Shown here one piece after another: positions 34,199 through 43,508 of a stretch of 56,389 nucleotides of DNA. The notes beneath the pieces are model-generated. The model was given only the letters and a program-made list of their open reading frames with translations, searched no databases and was not told the origin of the DNA. Made by a program: the position numbers and the translations under genes. Where the stretch lies: IMG/VR virus record IMGVR_UViG_3300035183_000021, positions 1 to 56,389 of that record, one strand, 5' to 3'. The first letter of the stretch is position 1. Every line of letters begins with the position of its first letter. Origin of the DNA: a virus.

Positions 34199-37026
34199 AC
34201 CGCCTTCAACTGCCCATAGGCAAGGTTATCCAGAGCTTCGTCTGCGTCAGACAGTATCCCCTGCAAGCGCGGGTGGTTGAGGTTCAGACCAAGCACATAA
34301 GACTGACCGAGTTTGATTGGGGTATCCTTCGCCAGATAAGCCTTGTTTGATTTAGGCGTAGCGATGATACCCTCGCTAGCAAACTCATTGACGAATGTCT
34401 TATAGTCCGCGCCGCGCATCGCCAGCCAGCGCCGAAGGTGGGTACGGTCCAGCATGACAGTACCGTGCGTAATCGGATCAGCACTGGATTTGCGGTAGAA
34501 ATCGAAGCGCACCCGAACTTCTCCACGAGGTATGCGATTGTAGTCCATCGTGGGTTTCTGCGTGCCCGTGTGGAATATCTGCACCTGCATATCAGCAGTC
34601 TCGTTAAGGTATTCGGTCAATAGATCGAACGCATCCAGCTTGAACTCAGCCACGGTGCGACGGATCGCGCCTATTTGCGCCAGCACCCATTCAATACCCG
34701 GCTTGTGGTCATAGGCGATCAAACCCCATTCCCGTGCCAGTTTGCCAGCCAAATCTGCGAGGATGATAGCCTGTTCCCAATATCGTTCTTCACCCGAGAA
34801 GTGCGCCCTATATTCCCTGTGGAAGGTCTCAGTAGCTTGGGCAATGGTCGCACGGATACCGGTTTCACCTAACTCCAATAGCTTGGCGATGAAAGCTCGC
34901 CCGGCGAATCCGTAGTTACTGGTGATGAACTCGTAAATCTTACGTCCAGCAGTACTATCACGAGTGAAGATTGGACTAGGCGGAACAGAAACTTCAAGAA
35001 TCCGGGCCATCTGGGCGTCGGTATCCAGCCCACTCGCAATTAGCTTGGAGTTCAGAGATTTGTTGGTAGATACAATAACTGGCATCGCCCATGTCTTAGC
35101 GTCTCGCTCTTCGGCATTGCGGTTCAGCCGTGCTTTGTCTCTGCCTTGGCTCACCCAATAAGCGAAGTCACCCACTTCCTTGTCGTCCATCATGGTCACT
35201 TCGTCGATAGTCATGGGCATGTGGCAATATAACCCCATGCGGCTAAACAGCGTGTTCTGCGTGAACTTTGCCGCGAAGTGCAGCTTTTCTGGGTTGCCGT
35301 AAATGGACTGTATCCACATCTGCGCAAGCGTCTTCCCGCCGCCAGTGGGGCCGTAGAGCGAGACTATTAGTCCCTTCAGGCCGGTGAACGCATATAGTGG
35401 TGCAGAGAACCCAACTGTCAGTGCGAACATGTGGGCACGAAGATCGGCCTTTTCGAGCAGGGAAGTGAATTTCACCCAGGCATCAAGAGACCCTGCTGTA
35501 GTCCAGAGCTCGTTACCCAACCGTGCTGAGTTAGCAGCAAGGTTTATTGATTCTTCACTGGCAGTTCCATCAATATTGCGGCGCAGGATCGCATCACCAA
35601 TGACGAACTGTGAGAAGTTCTCCTTCCACCCCATCGTGGCGTACAGATTCGTCATGGCGCGTCTCTGCCGCAACTCTTCCATGTACGCGCGCAACATAGC
35701 TTGAAAATACCCCGTCTGTGTACGATTACTAAGTAGAATCCCTTGGTCGGCAATTACTATCGGGAAATCCCGATTCCCTTCAGCAAGAGTAGCTTGCCGC
35801 ATGACAAGTTCCTGCCAGCCGACATGTGGTCGATTCCAACAAAAGCGCACCGTCTCATACCCCAAACTTTCGTCTTTACCATACGACACAGGGTAGATGT
35901 CGAACTTGCACACATCAATGTCCGTTTCGTCGATGGTTATTTTGATACCATCGGTGGTGCGCTTGAATGGCTTCGGTAGGGGGATGCTTGTATCTACGGC
36001 TGGAGGAACACTTGAAGCAGGCGCAACTTCTAGATATTGCACTCCTAGCCGCGCTGGAGTACCCACTTTGTCTTTGAACTTGCAACCCCTACACCCGCCT
36101 GGGCGGAGTTCTTCAAATTTCCTACAGGTTGTTGGGCCTGTCGTCGCCTGTTTCCATTGTGCCAATTTGCGTAGCGTCTCATTGGCGTTGTGTCTAGGAT
36201 ACTGTTCCGACCATGCAATAGCGGTTGCCTCCGGGTCTTGACAATACGCCGCCACACCAAGCAGCGCATACCAGAAAGGTTCTTCTACTTCGCTCTGATT
36301 CTTCACGCCCCAATCAATCTGTTGGCACTTGGTAGCGACGACAACCGGGTTAGCTGGGGGGAAATCATGCTGCACCCGCAACGCTTGTGCCAGCCCACTG
36401 CTGGGCCGTTCCACGGGTTGGGTTGATATATACGCCGATAGGCTCGCCACCATCTGTTCGACAGGTATAGGCGGCGCGTCAATGAGCAGCTTTACCTTGG
36501 TACCACTTTTAGGATTGGTGGTACCCACAGGGCGCAGTACTCGGGCACTGTCCGCAGGAACAGCCGGGTCGATCTCGAATCCTTTGTCCTTGGCTGCTGC
36601 TTTCATCGCCTCAGCCAGCGGCTTCCATCGGGGTGGCTCCAGTTCTTCAGCCAACACCCAATAGACATGCAGCCCGTTGCCGGAGTGGACTACCATCGGC
36701 TTGGGTAGCCCCATCTGTTGAACGAACTTGCCTAGGGCCTGTAGCCCCTCTTTCCATGTAGGGAAGGGTTTGTTGTCCCCACAATCTACATCTAACGCAA
36801 TGACTTTCGTAGCACGAACGTTTTCCTGTTTCCGGCTTCCTTTTTCAATAAATGCTGAAATAGCGAAATAGGTGTTGTTGCCACGCTGGTCTAATGCGAC
36901 TATCGCTTTTGCGAGTTCTTCTACCGTAGCAAAGAATCCCTGTCGCCTACCGTCCGGGTTAATGACTGTGGTGACATAGAAACCTGTTGATGGTAGAACC
37001 CGCTGAAGGAAATTCAACGTGTCCAT
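34195..37026 (-). CDS. Primase-helicase (AEP-type primase fused to SF3/DUF927-like helicase)
   Basis: 943 residues. The N-terminal primase region has ALDVDCGD (Asp79, Asp81), HSGNGLHVYW (about 114-123) and DSARVLRPVGTTNPKSG, the pattern of archaeo-eukaryotic primase-like (RepB/prim-pol) enzymes. The C-terminal ATPase has Walker A GPTGGGKT (559-566) and Walker B MTIDEV. It would prime and unwind DNA at the phage fork. It is the last gene of the leftward unit; its stop overlaps the giant gene's stop. AGGGG precedes the ATG. Confidence 0.82.
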   Translation of the reverse strand: MDTLNFLQRVLPSTGFYVTTVINPDGRRQGFFATVEELAKAIVALDQRGNNTYFAISAFIEKGSRKQENVRATKVIALDVDCGDNKPFPTWKEGLQALGKFVQQMGLPKPMVVHSGNGLHVYWVLAEELEPPRWKPLAEAMKAAAKDKGFEIDPAVPADSARVLRPVGTTNPKSGTKVKLLIDAPPIPVEQMVASLSAYISTQPVERPSSGLAQALRVQHDFPPANPVVVATKCQQIDWGVKNQSEVEEPFWYALLGVAAYCQDPEATAIAWSEQYPRHNANETLRKLAQWKQATTGPTTCRKFEELRPGGCRGCKFKDKVGTPARLGVQYLEVAPASSVPPAVDTSIPLPKPFKRTTDGIKITIDETDIDVCKFDIYPVSYGKDESLGYETVRFCWNRPHVGWQELVMRQATLAEGNRDFPIVIADQGILLSNRTQTGYFQAMLRAYMEELRQRRAMTNLYATMGWKENFSQFVIGDAILRRNIDGTASEESINLAANSARLGNELWTTAGSLDAWVKFTSLLEKADLRAHMFALTVGFSAPLYAFTGLKGLIVSLYGPTGGGKTLAQMWIQSIYGNPEKLHFAAKFTQNTLFSRMGLYCHMPMTIDEVTMMDDKEVGDFAYWVSQGRDKARLNRNAEERDAKTWAMPVIVSTNKSLNSKLIASGLDTDAQMARILEVSVPPSPIFTRDSTAGRKIYEFITSNYGFAGRAFIAKLLELGETGIRATIAQATETFHREYRAHFSGEERYWEQAIILADLAGKLAREWGLIAYDHKPGIEWVLAQIGAIRRTVAEFKLDAFDLLTEYLNETADMQVQIFHTGTQKPTMDYNRIPRGEVRVRFDFYRKSSADPITHGTVMLDRTHLRRWLAMRGADYKTFVNEFASEGIIATPKSNKAYLAKDTPIKLGQSYVLGLNLNHPRLQGILSDADEALDNLAYGQLKAV

Positions 37027-37043
37027 TGTGCCCCTGCATTTAG

Positions 37044-37065
37044 CGGGGAGGGTTGCCCCTCCCCG
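37044..37065. other. Intergenic hairpin upstream of the primase-helicase gene
   Basis: A perfect 9-bp stem (CGGGGAGGG / CCCTCCCCG) with a 4-base loop lies between the HTH gene and the primase start. No leftward T-run follows, so it is not a clear terminator. It may be an mRNA processing or stability element. Confidence 0.5.
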
Positions 37066-37077
37066 TTATCCTGTTAT

Positions 37078-37365
37078 TTATTCAACAGTTTTCAGTAGCT
37101 CAAGCAGATACTGCTTACGTTGTTTCTGGTTTGCTGCAATTGCTTCAGGCGTAGGCCATCCGTACTTCGTCACTACTGCCAGCATTCGCTTGAGCATCGC
37201 CCGTGCTGCGTTTTCATTAGACCTACGGATGGGCCTCCCTTTCACCCATCCATAATACGTCACACGGGACACTCCAAGCAACTCGGCCATGTCCGCAGTA
37301 GTGAGAAGCATGTGCTTACGAAGGGCCTCGACCTTGGTGAAATCAATAGGTTTAGGCGTCATCAT
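37078..37365 (-). CDS. HTH-type DNA-binding protein
   Basis: 95 residues with a Cro/C1-like helix-turn-helix (about residues 22-45, TADMAELLGVSRVTYYGWVKG). The start at ATG 37365 is 9 bases after GGAGG; a GTG at 37371 is too close. It overlaps the upstream gene's end by 14 bases. The only obvious classical HTH regulator in the leftward unit, it could regulate replication genes or act on the host. Confidence 0.65.
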   Translation of the reverse strand: MMTPKPIDFTKVEALRKHMLLTTADMAELLGVSRVTYYGWVKGRPIRRSNENAARAMLKRMLAVVTKYGWPTPEAIAANQKQRKQYLLELLKTVE

Positions 37366-38359
37366 CTGCACCTACCTCCCCAATGAGCGCGGCAATCTCA
37401 TCTGCCAACGACGACGCAGCATCAACAGCCGAGACAGGGGTAGCCTTGGCCGCCGGAGCCGGGGCAGCTTTAACCGCCTTGGCAGGGGCCGCAGCCGGTG
37501 CCGGAGCAGCCGCTTTAGGTGCGCCAAAACCACGCCTAGGAGCAACAGTCTGCGCAGGTGCAGGGGCGGGCTCCTCCGTTACTGCTGCTACTTTGACAGC
37601 GGGTTTCGGCGCAACGGGTGCCGGAGCAGCGACTTCAGGAACAGGCACAGGCCGCCGGGGTACTTCCCCGGTGATTTCCTTGACTCGCTCGCTACCGAAC
37701 AACTCGTCCACGATCTTCTGCGTCTCCTCATCGAGGAACCCAGCGAAGGTGAACTTCAGCTTGGGGAACGACGCATCAGTATCGAAAGAGACACGAGTCT
37801 TCACGATCTCTGGCGGGATGCCCCGCATGGACAGCTCCTTCTGGTATTGATTCAGATTCTTGAGAGCAGCCGGAGTAACTTGCAACAGATAGATCGGACC
37901 GCTGGGGTCATCCGCAGCGACAACCGCCAGTCGCTTCTGGTCTGCACAAGCCTTGATCTGCTGCCCTTGCGGAGTCACTTTAGAACCCCATGCGTTCTGC
38001 GGGCAGGAAGCGCACAGATCACTTTGCGGGTCGGTGGCTTCAGGATCAGGGCTGATGCCATCCAGCGAGAAACAATCAGGCGCTTGCGGTTCCGAATCCG
38101 GCGTCCACGGTTTGGCATACCAGGTTTTCGACAGTCGCGGGTTAGCACCCACAATCACGACATCCAGCGCCGTGGCATCCAGCACAGTCTCAGTATCACC
38201 CTCGACGATGCGGAAACGTGCGCCCTTGATACTGATACGCGGGTACGTGGCCCCAGACGACAGACCACCGACCAGCGAAGCCGCCAGAGGCGACGGAGCG
38301 CCGATACGAGAAGCAAGGTGGGCGGGAACTTGGATGTTTGCAGGAATGATGTTGCTCAT
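37352..38359 (-). CDS. Putative ssDNA-binding or replication accessory protein
   Basis: 335 residues. Conserved-looking segments include KTWYAKPW, PDCFSLDGISPDP and DLCASCPQNAWGSK, with Cys residues suited to metal binding. The last 110 residues are Ala/Pro-rich, with an acidic end (EVGADDDA) typical of SSB-like proteins. Position among replication genes supports a DNA-binding role, but I cannot name the family. AGGAG precedes the ATG. Confidence 0.5.
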   Translation of the reverse strand: MSNIIPANIQVPAHLASRIGAPSPLAASLVGGLSSGATYPRISIKGARFRIVEGDTETVLDATALDVVIVGANPRLSKTWYAKPWTPDSEPQAPDCFSLDGISPDPEATDPQSDLCASCPQNAWGSKVTPQGQQIKACADQKRLAVVAADDPSGPIYLLQVTPAALKNLNQYQKELSMRGIPPEIVKTRVSFDTDASFPKLKFTFAGFLDEETQKIVDELFGSERVKEITGEVPRRPVPVPEVAAPAPVAPKPAVKVAAVTEEPAPAPAQTVAPRRGFGAPKAAAPAPAAAPAKAVKAAPAPAAKATPVSAVDAASSLADEIAALIGEVGADDDA

Positions 38360-38381
38360 TTTAGGCTCCTATAAGTTGGGG

Positions 38382-38789
38382 TTAGTCTTCGACTTTGGCA
38401 CCAGGTTTGCGAACGTTCACCTCCAGCTTGGTGCCATAATTGATACCGGGGGGAACAGCCTTCATCCGCTCGATATAGCCACGCACAGCAATTTTGCTAA
38501 CGCGCTTCTCAAGCAGATCGTATGCTTCATTCTCACGAATGAAGTTCAACACAGCGTCCCAATCAGCCACGTTCGCGTAGTCCGTGGTAGTCAGAAACGC
38601 AGTGCCATACTCGGACTTGAAACTGGTTAGGCCCTGCGCATCCATTTGCGTTTTGAGATACGCCTCCAGTTTCTCCATCTTGACTTTGATCGCGGCCACT
38701 TGGTCCTTTAGTTGAGCCTCGATAGCCGCTTTCTGGTCGCGCAGTTTCATGTAGGTGCGGATCACGTCACCTATACTTACATTGCTCAT
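38382..38789 (-). CDS. Hypothetical protein with coiled coil
   Basis: 135 residues from ATG 38789 (GAGGTG 7 bases upstream; a GTG at 38798 is less likely). The first 55 residues form a coiled coil. The remainder (SEYGTAFLTTTDYANVADWD) looks like a small globular domain seen in phage replication clusters. Its start overlaps the helicase end. Function unknown. Confidence 0.6.
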   Translation of the reverse strand: MSNVSIGDVIRTYMKLRDQKAAIEAQLKDQVAAIKVKMEKLEAYLKTQMDAQGLTSFKSEYGTAFLTTTDYANVADWDAVLNFIRENEAYDLLEKRVSKIAVRGYIERMKAVPPGINYGTKLEVNVRKPGAKVED

Positions 38790-38794
38790 GCTTG

Positions 38795-40348
38795 TCACCT
38801 CTTCGTTTGTTGCTGGATCATCTCAAGCAGCAGCCCTTGGAGCTTCTGCTTATTTTTCAGTCGTTCATACATCCTGCGTTCAAGGTCTGTACCCTCGATG
38901 TGGATGATGTTCGACACACGCTTTTTACCGATACGCTCGATTCGCCCATTGGCCTGTACATAGACCTCATTACTCGTGACCGGCCCATACCAGATGATTG
39001 TTGAAGCAGCGGTCAAGGTTAGACCATGCGCCATCGTACCTGGGTGGGCGATCAGAACATGTGGGTCTTTCTCATACTGGAACCCATGGAAAATGCTGTT
39101 GCGCTGACTGGCAGACACCTCACCGTTGACTACACCAACAGACCAGTGTTTGCTCAGTTCCTTCTCCAGCATGCGAAGCGTACCGGTTAGTGGGACAAAT
39201 ACGATTACCTTTTCTCCCGCCTCTTCGATCACCTCCTTCACTAAGTTCACACGTGGGGAACAATCCAGTTCGATGGTCTGACCATCGTCACCATAGGCCA
39301 CACCACAAGCAATCTGGACTAGCTTCTGAATCTTCACAGCTTCGTTGACCGCAGTGATGGTACCTTCCTGCGCAGCTTCAGTCACGAAGTGCTTCAGCAT
39401 TTGTGTGTAGTGCTTCTTCTGCTCAGGGGTTAGCTCTACTTGCCGAGTCTGAATAATCGTCTCAGGCAGATCAAAGCATTCGTCACGGGTATACCGCACA
39501 GCAGGTTGTAATACATGCTTCACGATTTCCACGGCCTCGGGGCGGGGGACGTATTTCCATTGCCCAACCTTCATCATTACCTGCTCACGAAACGCCGTGA
39601 ACGTCTTAGTCAAGTAGGGCGATCCCACCAGCTTCGCCAGTGCCCACGCATCAGTCGGGGCGTTCGGTGTCGGTGTGCCAGTCATCAACCACAACCGCGT
39701 ATTGGGGTTCTGCTCCATCCACTTACGGAAAATCTTGAACCTGCGGGTTGACGGATTACGCAGCACAGCCGCTTCGTCCACGATCACCAGGTCGAACATA
39801 CCGCTTGCCGCGTCCGCAATGATAGGAAAACCGTCGTGGTTGATAATGTAAAAGTCTGCATGCGTCTTCAACAACTTGAGTCTGCGTTCAGCGGTGCCGT
39901 GCAGCACAACAAATTTGCGGTGTACTAAATTGGTGAAGATCGCGTCTCCCCAGACCCGTTCCAGTGTAGAAAGCGGGGATATGATCAGCACTCTTTTGAC
40001 CTTCTTGGTCTTGATCAAATAATCCGCTGCCCACAATGCTGCTAGCGATTTGCCGGTCCCGATCTCGTTCAACACCAATCCTCGATGATGTAGCGTCAGG
40101 AACGCTGCGGTCAGCTTTTGGTGCTCGAACGGACGATATTGACCGGGCCAGTCGTAGTAATACAGGATCGGCGACGGAGCCTTGATACCCATATTGTTGA
40201 GCACCTTGACTTCATCGAGCCGATGCGGGGTTACTACGATGGGTATATCCTGTGCGTAAAGCAGCTTCGCCGTTGGAATACTCGCAAGCACCCGACCAGG
40301 GTTATTCAGTTTCAGTGCAAGCGCCTTCGCTTTTTCTACTACCAACAT
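38795..40348 (-). CDS. SNF2-like DNA helicase/translocase
   Basis: 517 residues. Motifs: FEHQ (74-77), Walker A NEIGTGKS (94-101), DEAA box IVDEAAVLRN (191-194), MTGTPTPN (motif III), and a C-terminal RecA-like half with motifs V-VI (LTAASTIIWYGP, QANGRIERIGK). This is the compact phage SNF2 family. It likely remodels replication or recombination intermediates together with the two nucleases encoded upstream. Confidence 0.87.
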   Translation of the reverse strand: MLVVEKAKALALKLNNPGRVLASIPTAKLLYAQDIPIVVTPHRLDEVKVLNNMGIKAPSPILYYYDWPGQYRPFEHQKLTAAFLTLHHRGLVLNEIGTGKSLAALWAADYLIKTKKVKRVLIISPLSTLERVWGDAIFTNLVHRKFVVLHGTAERRLKLLKTHADFYIINHDGFPIIADAASGMFDLVIVDEAAVLRNPSTRRFKIFRKWMEQNPNTRLWLMTGTPTPNAPTDAWALAKLVGSPYLTKTFTAFREQVMMKVGQWKYVPRPEAVEIVKHVLQPAVRYTRDECFDLPETIIQTRQVELTPEQKKHYTQMLKHFVTEAAQEGTITAVNEAVKIQKLVQIACGVAYGDDGQTIELDCSPRVNLVKEVIEEAGEKVIVFVPLTGTLRMLEKELSKHWSVGVVNGEVSASQRNSIFHGFQYEKDPHVLIAHPGTMAHGLTLTAASTIIWYGPVTSNEVYVQANGRIERIGKKRVSNIIHIEGTDLERRMYERLKNKQKLQGLLLEMIQQQTKR

Positions 40349-40352
40349 ACTG

Positions 40353-40661
40353 TCACCTATTCCTCTGTGCTCGAATCCACTTTTCTACCTCTGCAATGGA
40401 GAAGTCGTCATAGACAAGAAACCAGTAGCCACCCGCATCCTGAATCTGCCTCCCGCACGCAAGTTGAAGCGCAGTGGGTTTCTTGGTTTTGTCGGCCTTG
40501 CACTCGATGCCTACAAACTTACCCTCCACGATGCAGACCACATCAGGGATTCCAGCTCTTCCCATACCATTGGCGGCAGGAAAGAAGTACCAGATTTTTT
40601 CATGTCTTAACATTGCTGTCAACTTTTGTTTGATTCGCCCCTCTGGTGTTGTTGCTCCCAT
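40353..40661 (-). CDS. VRR-NUC domain nuclease
   Basis: 102 residues starting at ATG 40661, with AAAGGAG 6 bases upstream; a longer frame opening at 40694 is less likely. The PD-(D/E)XK core is visible: GIPDVVCIVEGKFVGIECKADK, with Asp in GIPDV, Glu in IECK and Lys in ECK. VRR-NUC nucleases act on branched DNA, and phage versions often sit beside SNF2-type helicases as here. Confidence 0.82.
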   Translation of the reverse strand: MGATTPEGRIKQKLTAMLRHEKIWYFFPAANGMGRAGIPDVVCIVEGKFVGIECKADKTKKPTALQLACGRQIQDAGGYWFLVYDDFSIAEVEKWIRAQRNR

Positions 40662-40687
40662 TATACACTCCTTTACGTCGATGTCAA
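40660..40687 (-). promoter_or_regulatory. Perfect-consensus internal promoter
   Basis: On the minus strand TTGACA (40687-40682) and TATAAT (40665-40660) are both perfect, with a 16-base spacer. The -10 overlaps the VRR-NUC start codon, so transcripts would begin just inside that gene. They would serve the downstream SNF2, accessory and primase genes. The overlap with a Shine-Dalgarno and ATG leaves chance possible. Confidence 0.45.
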
Positions 40688-40690
40688 GTA

Positions 40691-41347
40691 TCAAACCAAC
40701 GCGAACTCGCAGTCATGGCGGCACGGGCAGTAGCGGCACAACCCAGAAGGTCGGGCGGGCCAGTTGTCGTGTTCGTAAGCATCGTAGATACGCCGGATAC
40801 GCCGCATGATCTCAGCCCAGATGGTGTTAACTTCACTACGTTCGTAGGTATTGGTGTCCATCTCCATTGTCTTAAGCCACACAAGGACGGTCTTCACCCG
40901 CTGTACTTCTGGGAAGTGCTTGAACACCTGCGCCGCAAACAACTGCATTTGGAACTGGTCGGTTCTGCGTTTGCCCGTCTTCCAGTCCATCACCACCGCC
41001 TCGTCGCCAGTAACCACAAGTATGTCAAGTTTGCTACGCAGCCACGCATCAGGGTCACGCCAATTTGTTGGTGTAAGGTTTTCAGTTAGCGCCAGTTCGT
41101 GCTCGATGAACAATTGTCCTTGGCTAGCCAGCTTCTCTACCGCCGCGCACAAGGGTTCGTACTGCGCCACTTCCGGGTCTATGTCCGCGCCTTTTAACCT
41201 GGCTTCGAGAAGCGCGTGGATGCGCTCGCCGTACTTTGAGACCTCAGTGCCTTCGTCAGCGACCTCTTTTGTAATGCGCTGGCGGTAATATCGCAGCGGG
41301 CAGCTCTCGAATAGCTTGATCGAAGAATAGGAATGCGTTAAGCGCAT
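40691..41347 (-). CDS. Cas4/RecB-like PD-(D/E)XK exonuclease
   Basis: 218 residues starting at ATG 41347, which overlaps the polymerase stop. Motifs include an N-terminal SCPLRYYRQRI Cys, KLDILVVTGDEAVVMDWKTGK (Asp and DWK catalytic residues), QMQLFAAQ, and a C-terminal LCRYCPCRHDC cluster. Together the Cys residues suggest a 4Fe-4S cluster, as in Cas4/AddB-type nucleases. Likely role: DNA end resection or recombination. Confidence 0.82.
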   Translation of the reverse strand: MRLTHSYSSIKLFESCPLRYYRQRITKEVADEGTEVSKYGERIHALLEARLKGADIDPEVAQYEPLCAAVEKLASQGQLFIEHELALTENLTPTNWRDPDAWLRSKLDILVVTGDEAVVMDWKTGKRRTDQFQMQLFAAQVFKHFPEVQRVKTVLVWLKTMEMDTNTYERSEVNTIWAEIMRRIRRIYDAYEHDNWPARPSGLCRYCPCRHDCEFALV

Positions 41348-43212
41348 CAAGCGTCTCCATAGTTATCAGCCACACCAGCTTCACAAGCCACAGGCAGCCC
41401 CGGTGCCCACTTGGGCGGGGTAGACATGACTTCTACCAGTTTTGCCTTGGCTTCTTCGGCTTCTGCCTCAGGTGCGGTAATGATGATTTCGTCGTGGACT
41501 TGGAACACTACGTGGTAGTACTGCCCAATAGCCGCCATCTGTTCTCGAATGACAAGCGCGGCAAGGGCCTGTGTAATGTTTTCCGCAACTTTACCTGAGT
41601 ATATCCGCGTCCACGCCGAGTCGTCAATTTCCTCACCGTCCATCATCTTACGATACGCGCGAGGGTCATTGACATACACGAACCCACTAGGTGTAGACCG
41701 CAGCGCAGGATATTGAATCTTGAACCCGCTGGGTAAGGTGATACCTGTACTGTCATACGGCAATACATTATGTAAATTGCCACTTCGGCCTTGAACCATA
41801 TCCGTCAATGCGTTAGCACATTTTTGCCAGAACTGCGCAATGCGGAAGTTCTTAGTCCGATAGAGGCGCACGATGCGCTCCGCCTCGTTCAGATCGACCC
41901 TTACACTGATCCCACCTTGCCCAAGCTCTAGCGTGCGTTGAAGTTTGGCAGCACCAAGCCCATAGCCCAATCCGAGAACGCATACCTTACCTACAAATCG
42001 TTCCACCTTGTCAGCCTTGGTGATCTTACGCCCGTAAATTTCAGTAGCGAATTCAGAGTACACGTCCCGCTTATCACGAAACGCCTCAACCAGATCATCT
42101 TGCCCTGCGATGTAGGCCACCAATCGGGCTTCGATTTGCGACGAGTCGGCAACAATCAGCACATGCCCAGGGGGTGCCTTAAGTGCCCGTCTGATGGTGT
42201 TATCCCCACGGCTAGGAAGGTTTTGAAGGTTAAGTTTGTCACCACCACTGAAGCGCCCGGTATGTGCGCCGTAGTAGTTCAACATAATGGGCAGCCGCCC
42301 GCGTTCCGCTACCCCAAGCAGGGCCTCAGTGCGCGTCTCCTCTAGTGTGGACTTTACACCAAGCCGGGCAGCTACAGCCGCTTGCACCCGTTCATCAGGG
42401 TGTTCCAGTAAATCAGTCATGCCCTTGTCGGTTTTAGAGAACGCCCATGTTGTCTTTCCTGTTCGAGGGCTGATCTTAGTGGGCGGCTCCACACCTAGGG
42501 ATTTGAGATAGCTGGCAAACTTCTCGTTGGACATGAGCACATCTTGCGCAGCTTCTTCGCCGCCCATGCTCTGCGCCAGTTCTGCCGTCAACTCCCGCTT
42601 GTGGGCACGGACCTTTTCAAGGTGTTCCTCCAGTAACGGCACGTCCAGTTCGATTGTTGGTTCAGTATACATCCGGATCGTCTGGTCAATCACCAACAAC
42701 TCGGTGATTGGGAACCCCACCTTGAGCTTATCGAACAACTTCTTTGTCAGCTCTACATCATTGATGCAATACTGTCCGTAGCGGGCGAGCTCTTCTTCGG
42801 TAAAGTCGGCCCTACGCTTGCCCATCGCAGCCACGACCTCGGTGCCCTTCTTGCCCAGCCCATAGTACTCTGCGAGCTTCGCCAACGACCCGCCTACTGT
42901 CATACCGTGAAGCGGGCGAGACATGCTCAAAGTGTCCAACCAAAACCGGGGGCGAATACCAAAGTGCCACGACAGGATGGCCCCATCAAACGCTGCGTTA
43001 TGGCAGAGGATCGCCTTATCGCTGTAATCAAGTGACTTAAGGAACTTGCCGGGGTTATCGCCGGAGTACCAGTCAGCCGGATAATTGTTAACTTTTACGC
43101 CAACGCCGATGATCTCGAACCGTGGGTCCCGGATATACGCCTCCGTGGTCATCTTCGACAGGCTGTAGTCTTTGTCGTAATAAGTTTCGATGTCGATTGT
43201 AACAATGTCCAT
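41347..43212 (-). CDS. DNA polymerase I-type (family A) replicative polymerase
   Basis: 621 residues from ATG 43212 (AGAGGAAG upstream); a longer frame to 43266 overlaps the DUF3310 gene. The N-terminal 3'-5' exonuclease has TIDIET (Asp7, Glu9), CHNAAFDG and YCINDVELT. Polymerase motifs: A ADSSQIEARL, B KVCVLGLGYGLG, C QVHDEI. No 5'-3' exonuclease domain is present. It is the phage replicase, acting with the primase-helicase. Confidence 0.92.
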   Translation of the reverse strand: MDIVTIDIETYYDKDYSLSKMTTEAYIRDPRFEIIGVGVKVNNYPADWYSGDNPGKFLKSLDYSDKAILCHNAAFDGAILSWHFGIRPRFWLDTLSMSRPLHGMTVGGSLAKLAEYYGLGKKGTEVVAAMGKRRADFTEEELARYGQYCINDVELTKKLFDKLKVGFPITELLVIDQTIRMYTEPTIELDVPLLEEHLEKVRAHKRELTAELAQSMGGEEAAQDVLMSNEKFASYLKSLGVEPPTKISPRTGKTTWAFSKTDKGMTDLLEHPDERVQAAVAARLGVKSTLEETRTEALLGVAERGRLPIMLNYYGAHTGRFSGGDKLNLQNLPSRGDNTIRRALKAPPGHVLIVADSSQIEARLVAYIAGQDDLVEAFRDKRDVYSEFATEIYGRKITKADKVERFVGKVCVLGLGYGLGAAKLQRTLELGQGGISVRVDLNEAERIVRLYRTKNFRIAQFWQKCANALTDMVQGRSGNLHNVLPYDSTGITLPSGFKIQYPALRSTPSGFVYVNDPRAYRKMMDGEEIDDSAWTRIYSGKVAENITQALAALVIREQMAAIGQYYHVVFQVHDEIIITAPEAEAEEAKAKLVEVMSTPPKWAPGLPVACEAGVADNYGDA

Positions 43213-43508
43213 TAGTCTTCCTCTTCTTGTAGCACTTCCAGCAGCTTCTGAATATAGTGCTGGCACTTGGCAGCCTCAATGGCAGCTTCATCTTTGCGCC
43301 CCATCCGCATGAGATATTTTAGGGCGTTCCCACGGTAATACCCAACACGTTGTTCGTAGGGCCATGTGTCCACCACGTCCCAGGGTTCAACGCCCATCTC
43401 TTTGTAATGGTCTCCGCCGACTTGACGGTTTCTTGCACGTTCACGGCTTCCACTCCCCCCGCCGCCAAATAATTTGACTTCGATATGGTCGAATTTGGAT
43501 TTAGTCAT
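43212..43508 (-). CDS. DUF3310 family protein
   Basis: 98 residues from ATG 43508 (AAAGGAG upstream). The family signature is plain: VGGDHYKEMGVEPWDVVD, EQRVGYYRGNALKYLMRMGRK and a helical end. DUF3310 proteins are common next to phage replication genes; their biochemical role is not established. It overlaps the polymerase start by one base. Confidence 0.82.
   Translation of the reverse strand: MTKSKFDHIEVKLFGGGGSGSRERARNRQVGGDHYKEMGVEPWDVVDTWPYEQRVGYYRGNALKYLMRMGRKDEAAIEAAKCQHYIQKLLEVLQEEED

Noticed and set aside
37289-38374. A 361-codon plus-strand frame over the putative SSB-like gene
   Set aside because: Arg/Ser-rich shadow; the minus-strand gene has a ribosome binding site and sensible Cys motif and acidic tail.
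40662-40694. Upstream start for the VRR-NUC gene
   Set aside because: The internal ATG at 40661 has a clear AAAGGAG and fits the domain boundary; the extra N-terminal residues look non-conserved.
43212-43266. Longer N-terminus of the DNA polymerase
   Set aside because: The added 18 residues overlap the DUF3310 coding end, and the exonuclease domain naturally begins at MDIVTIDIET.
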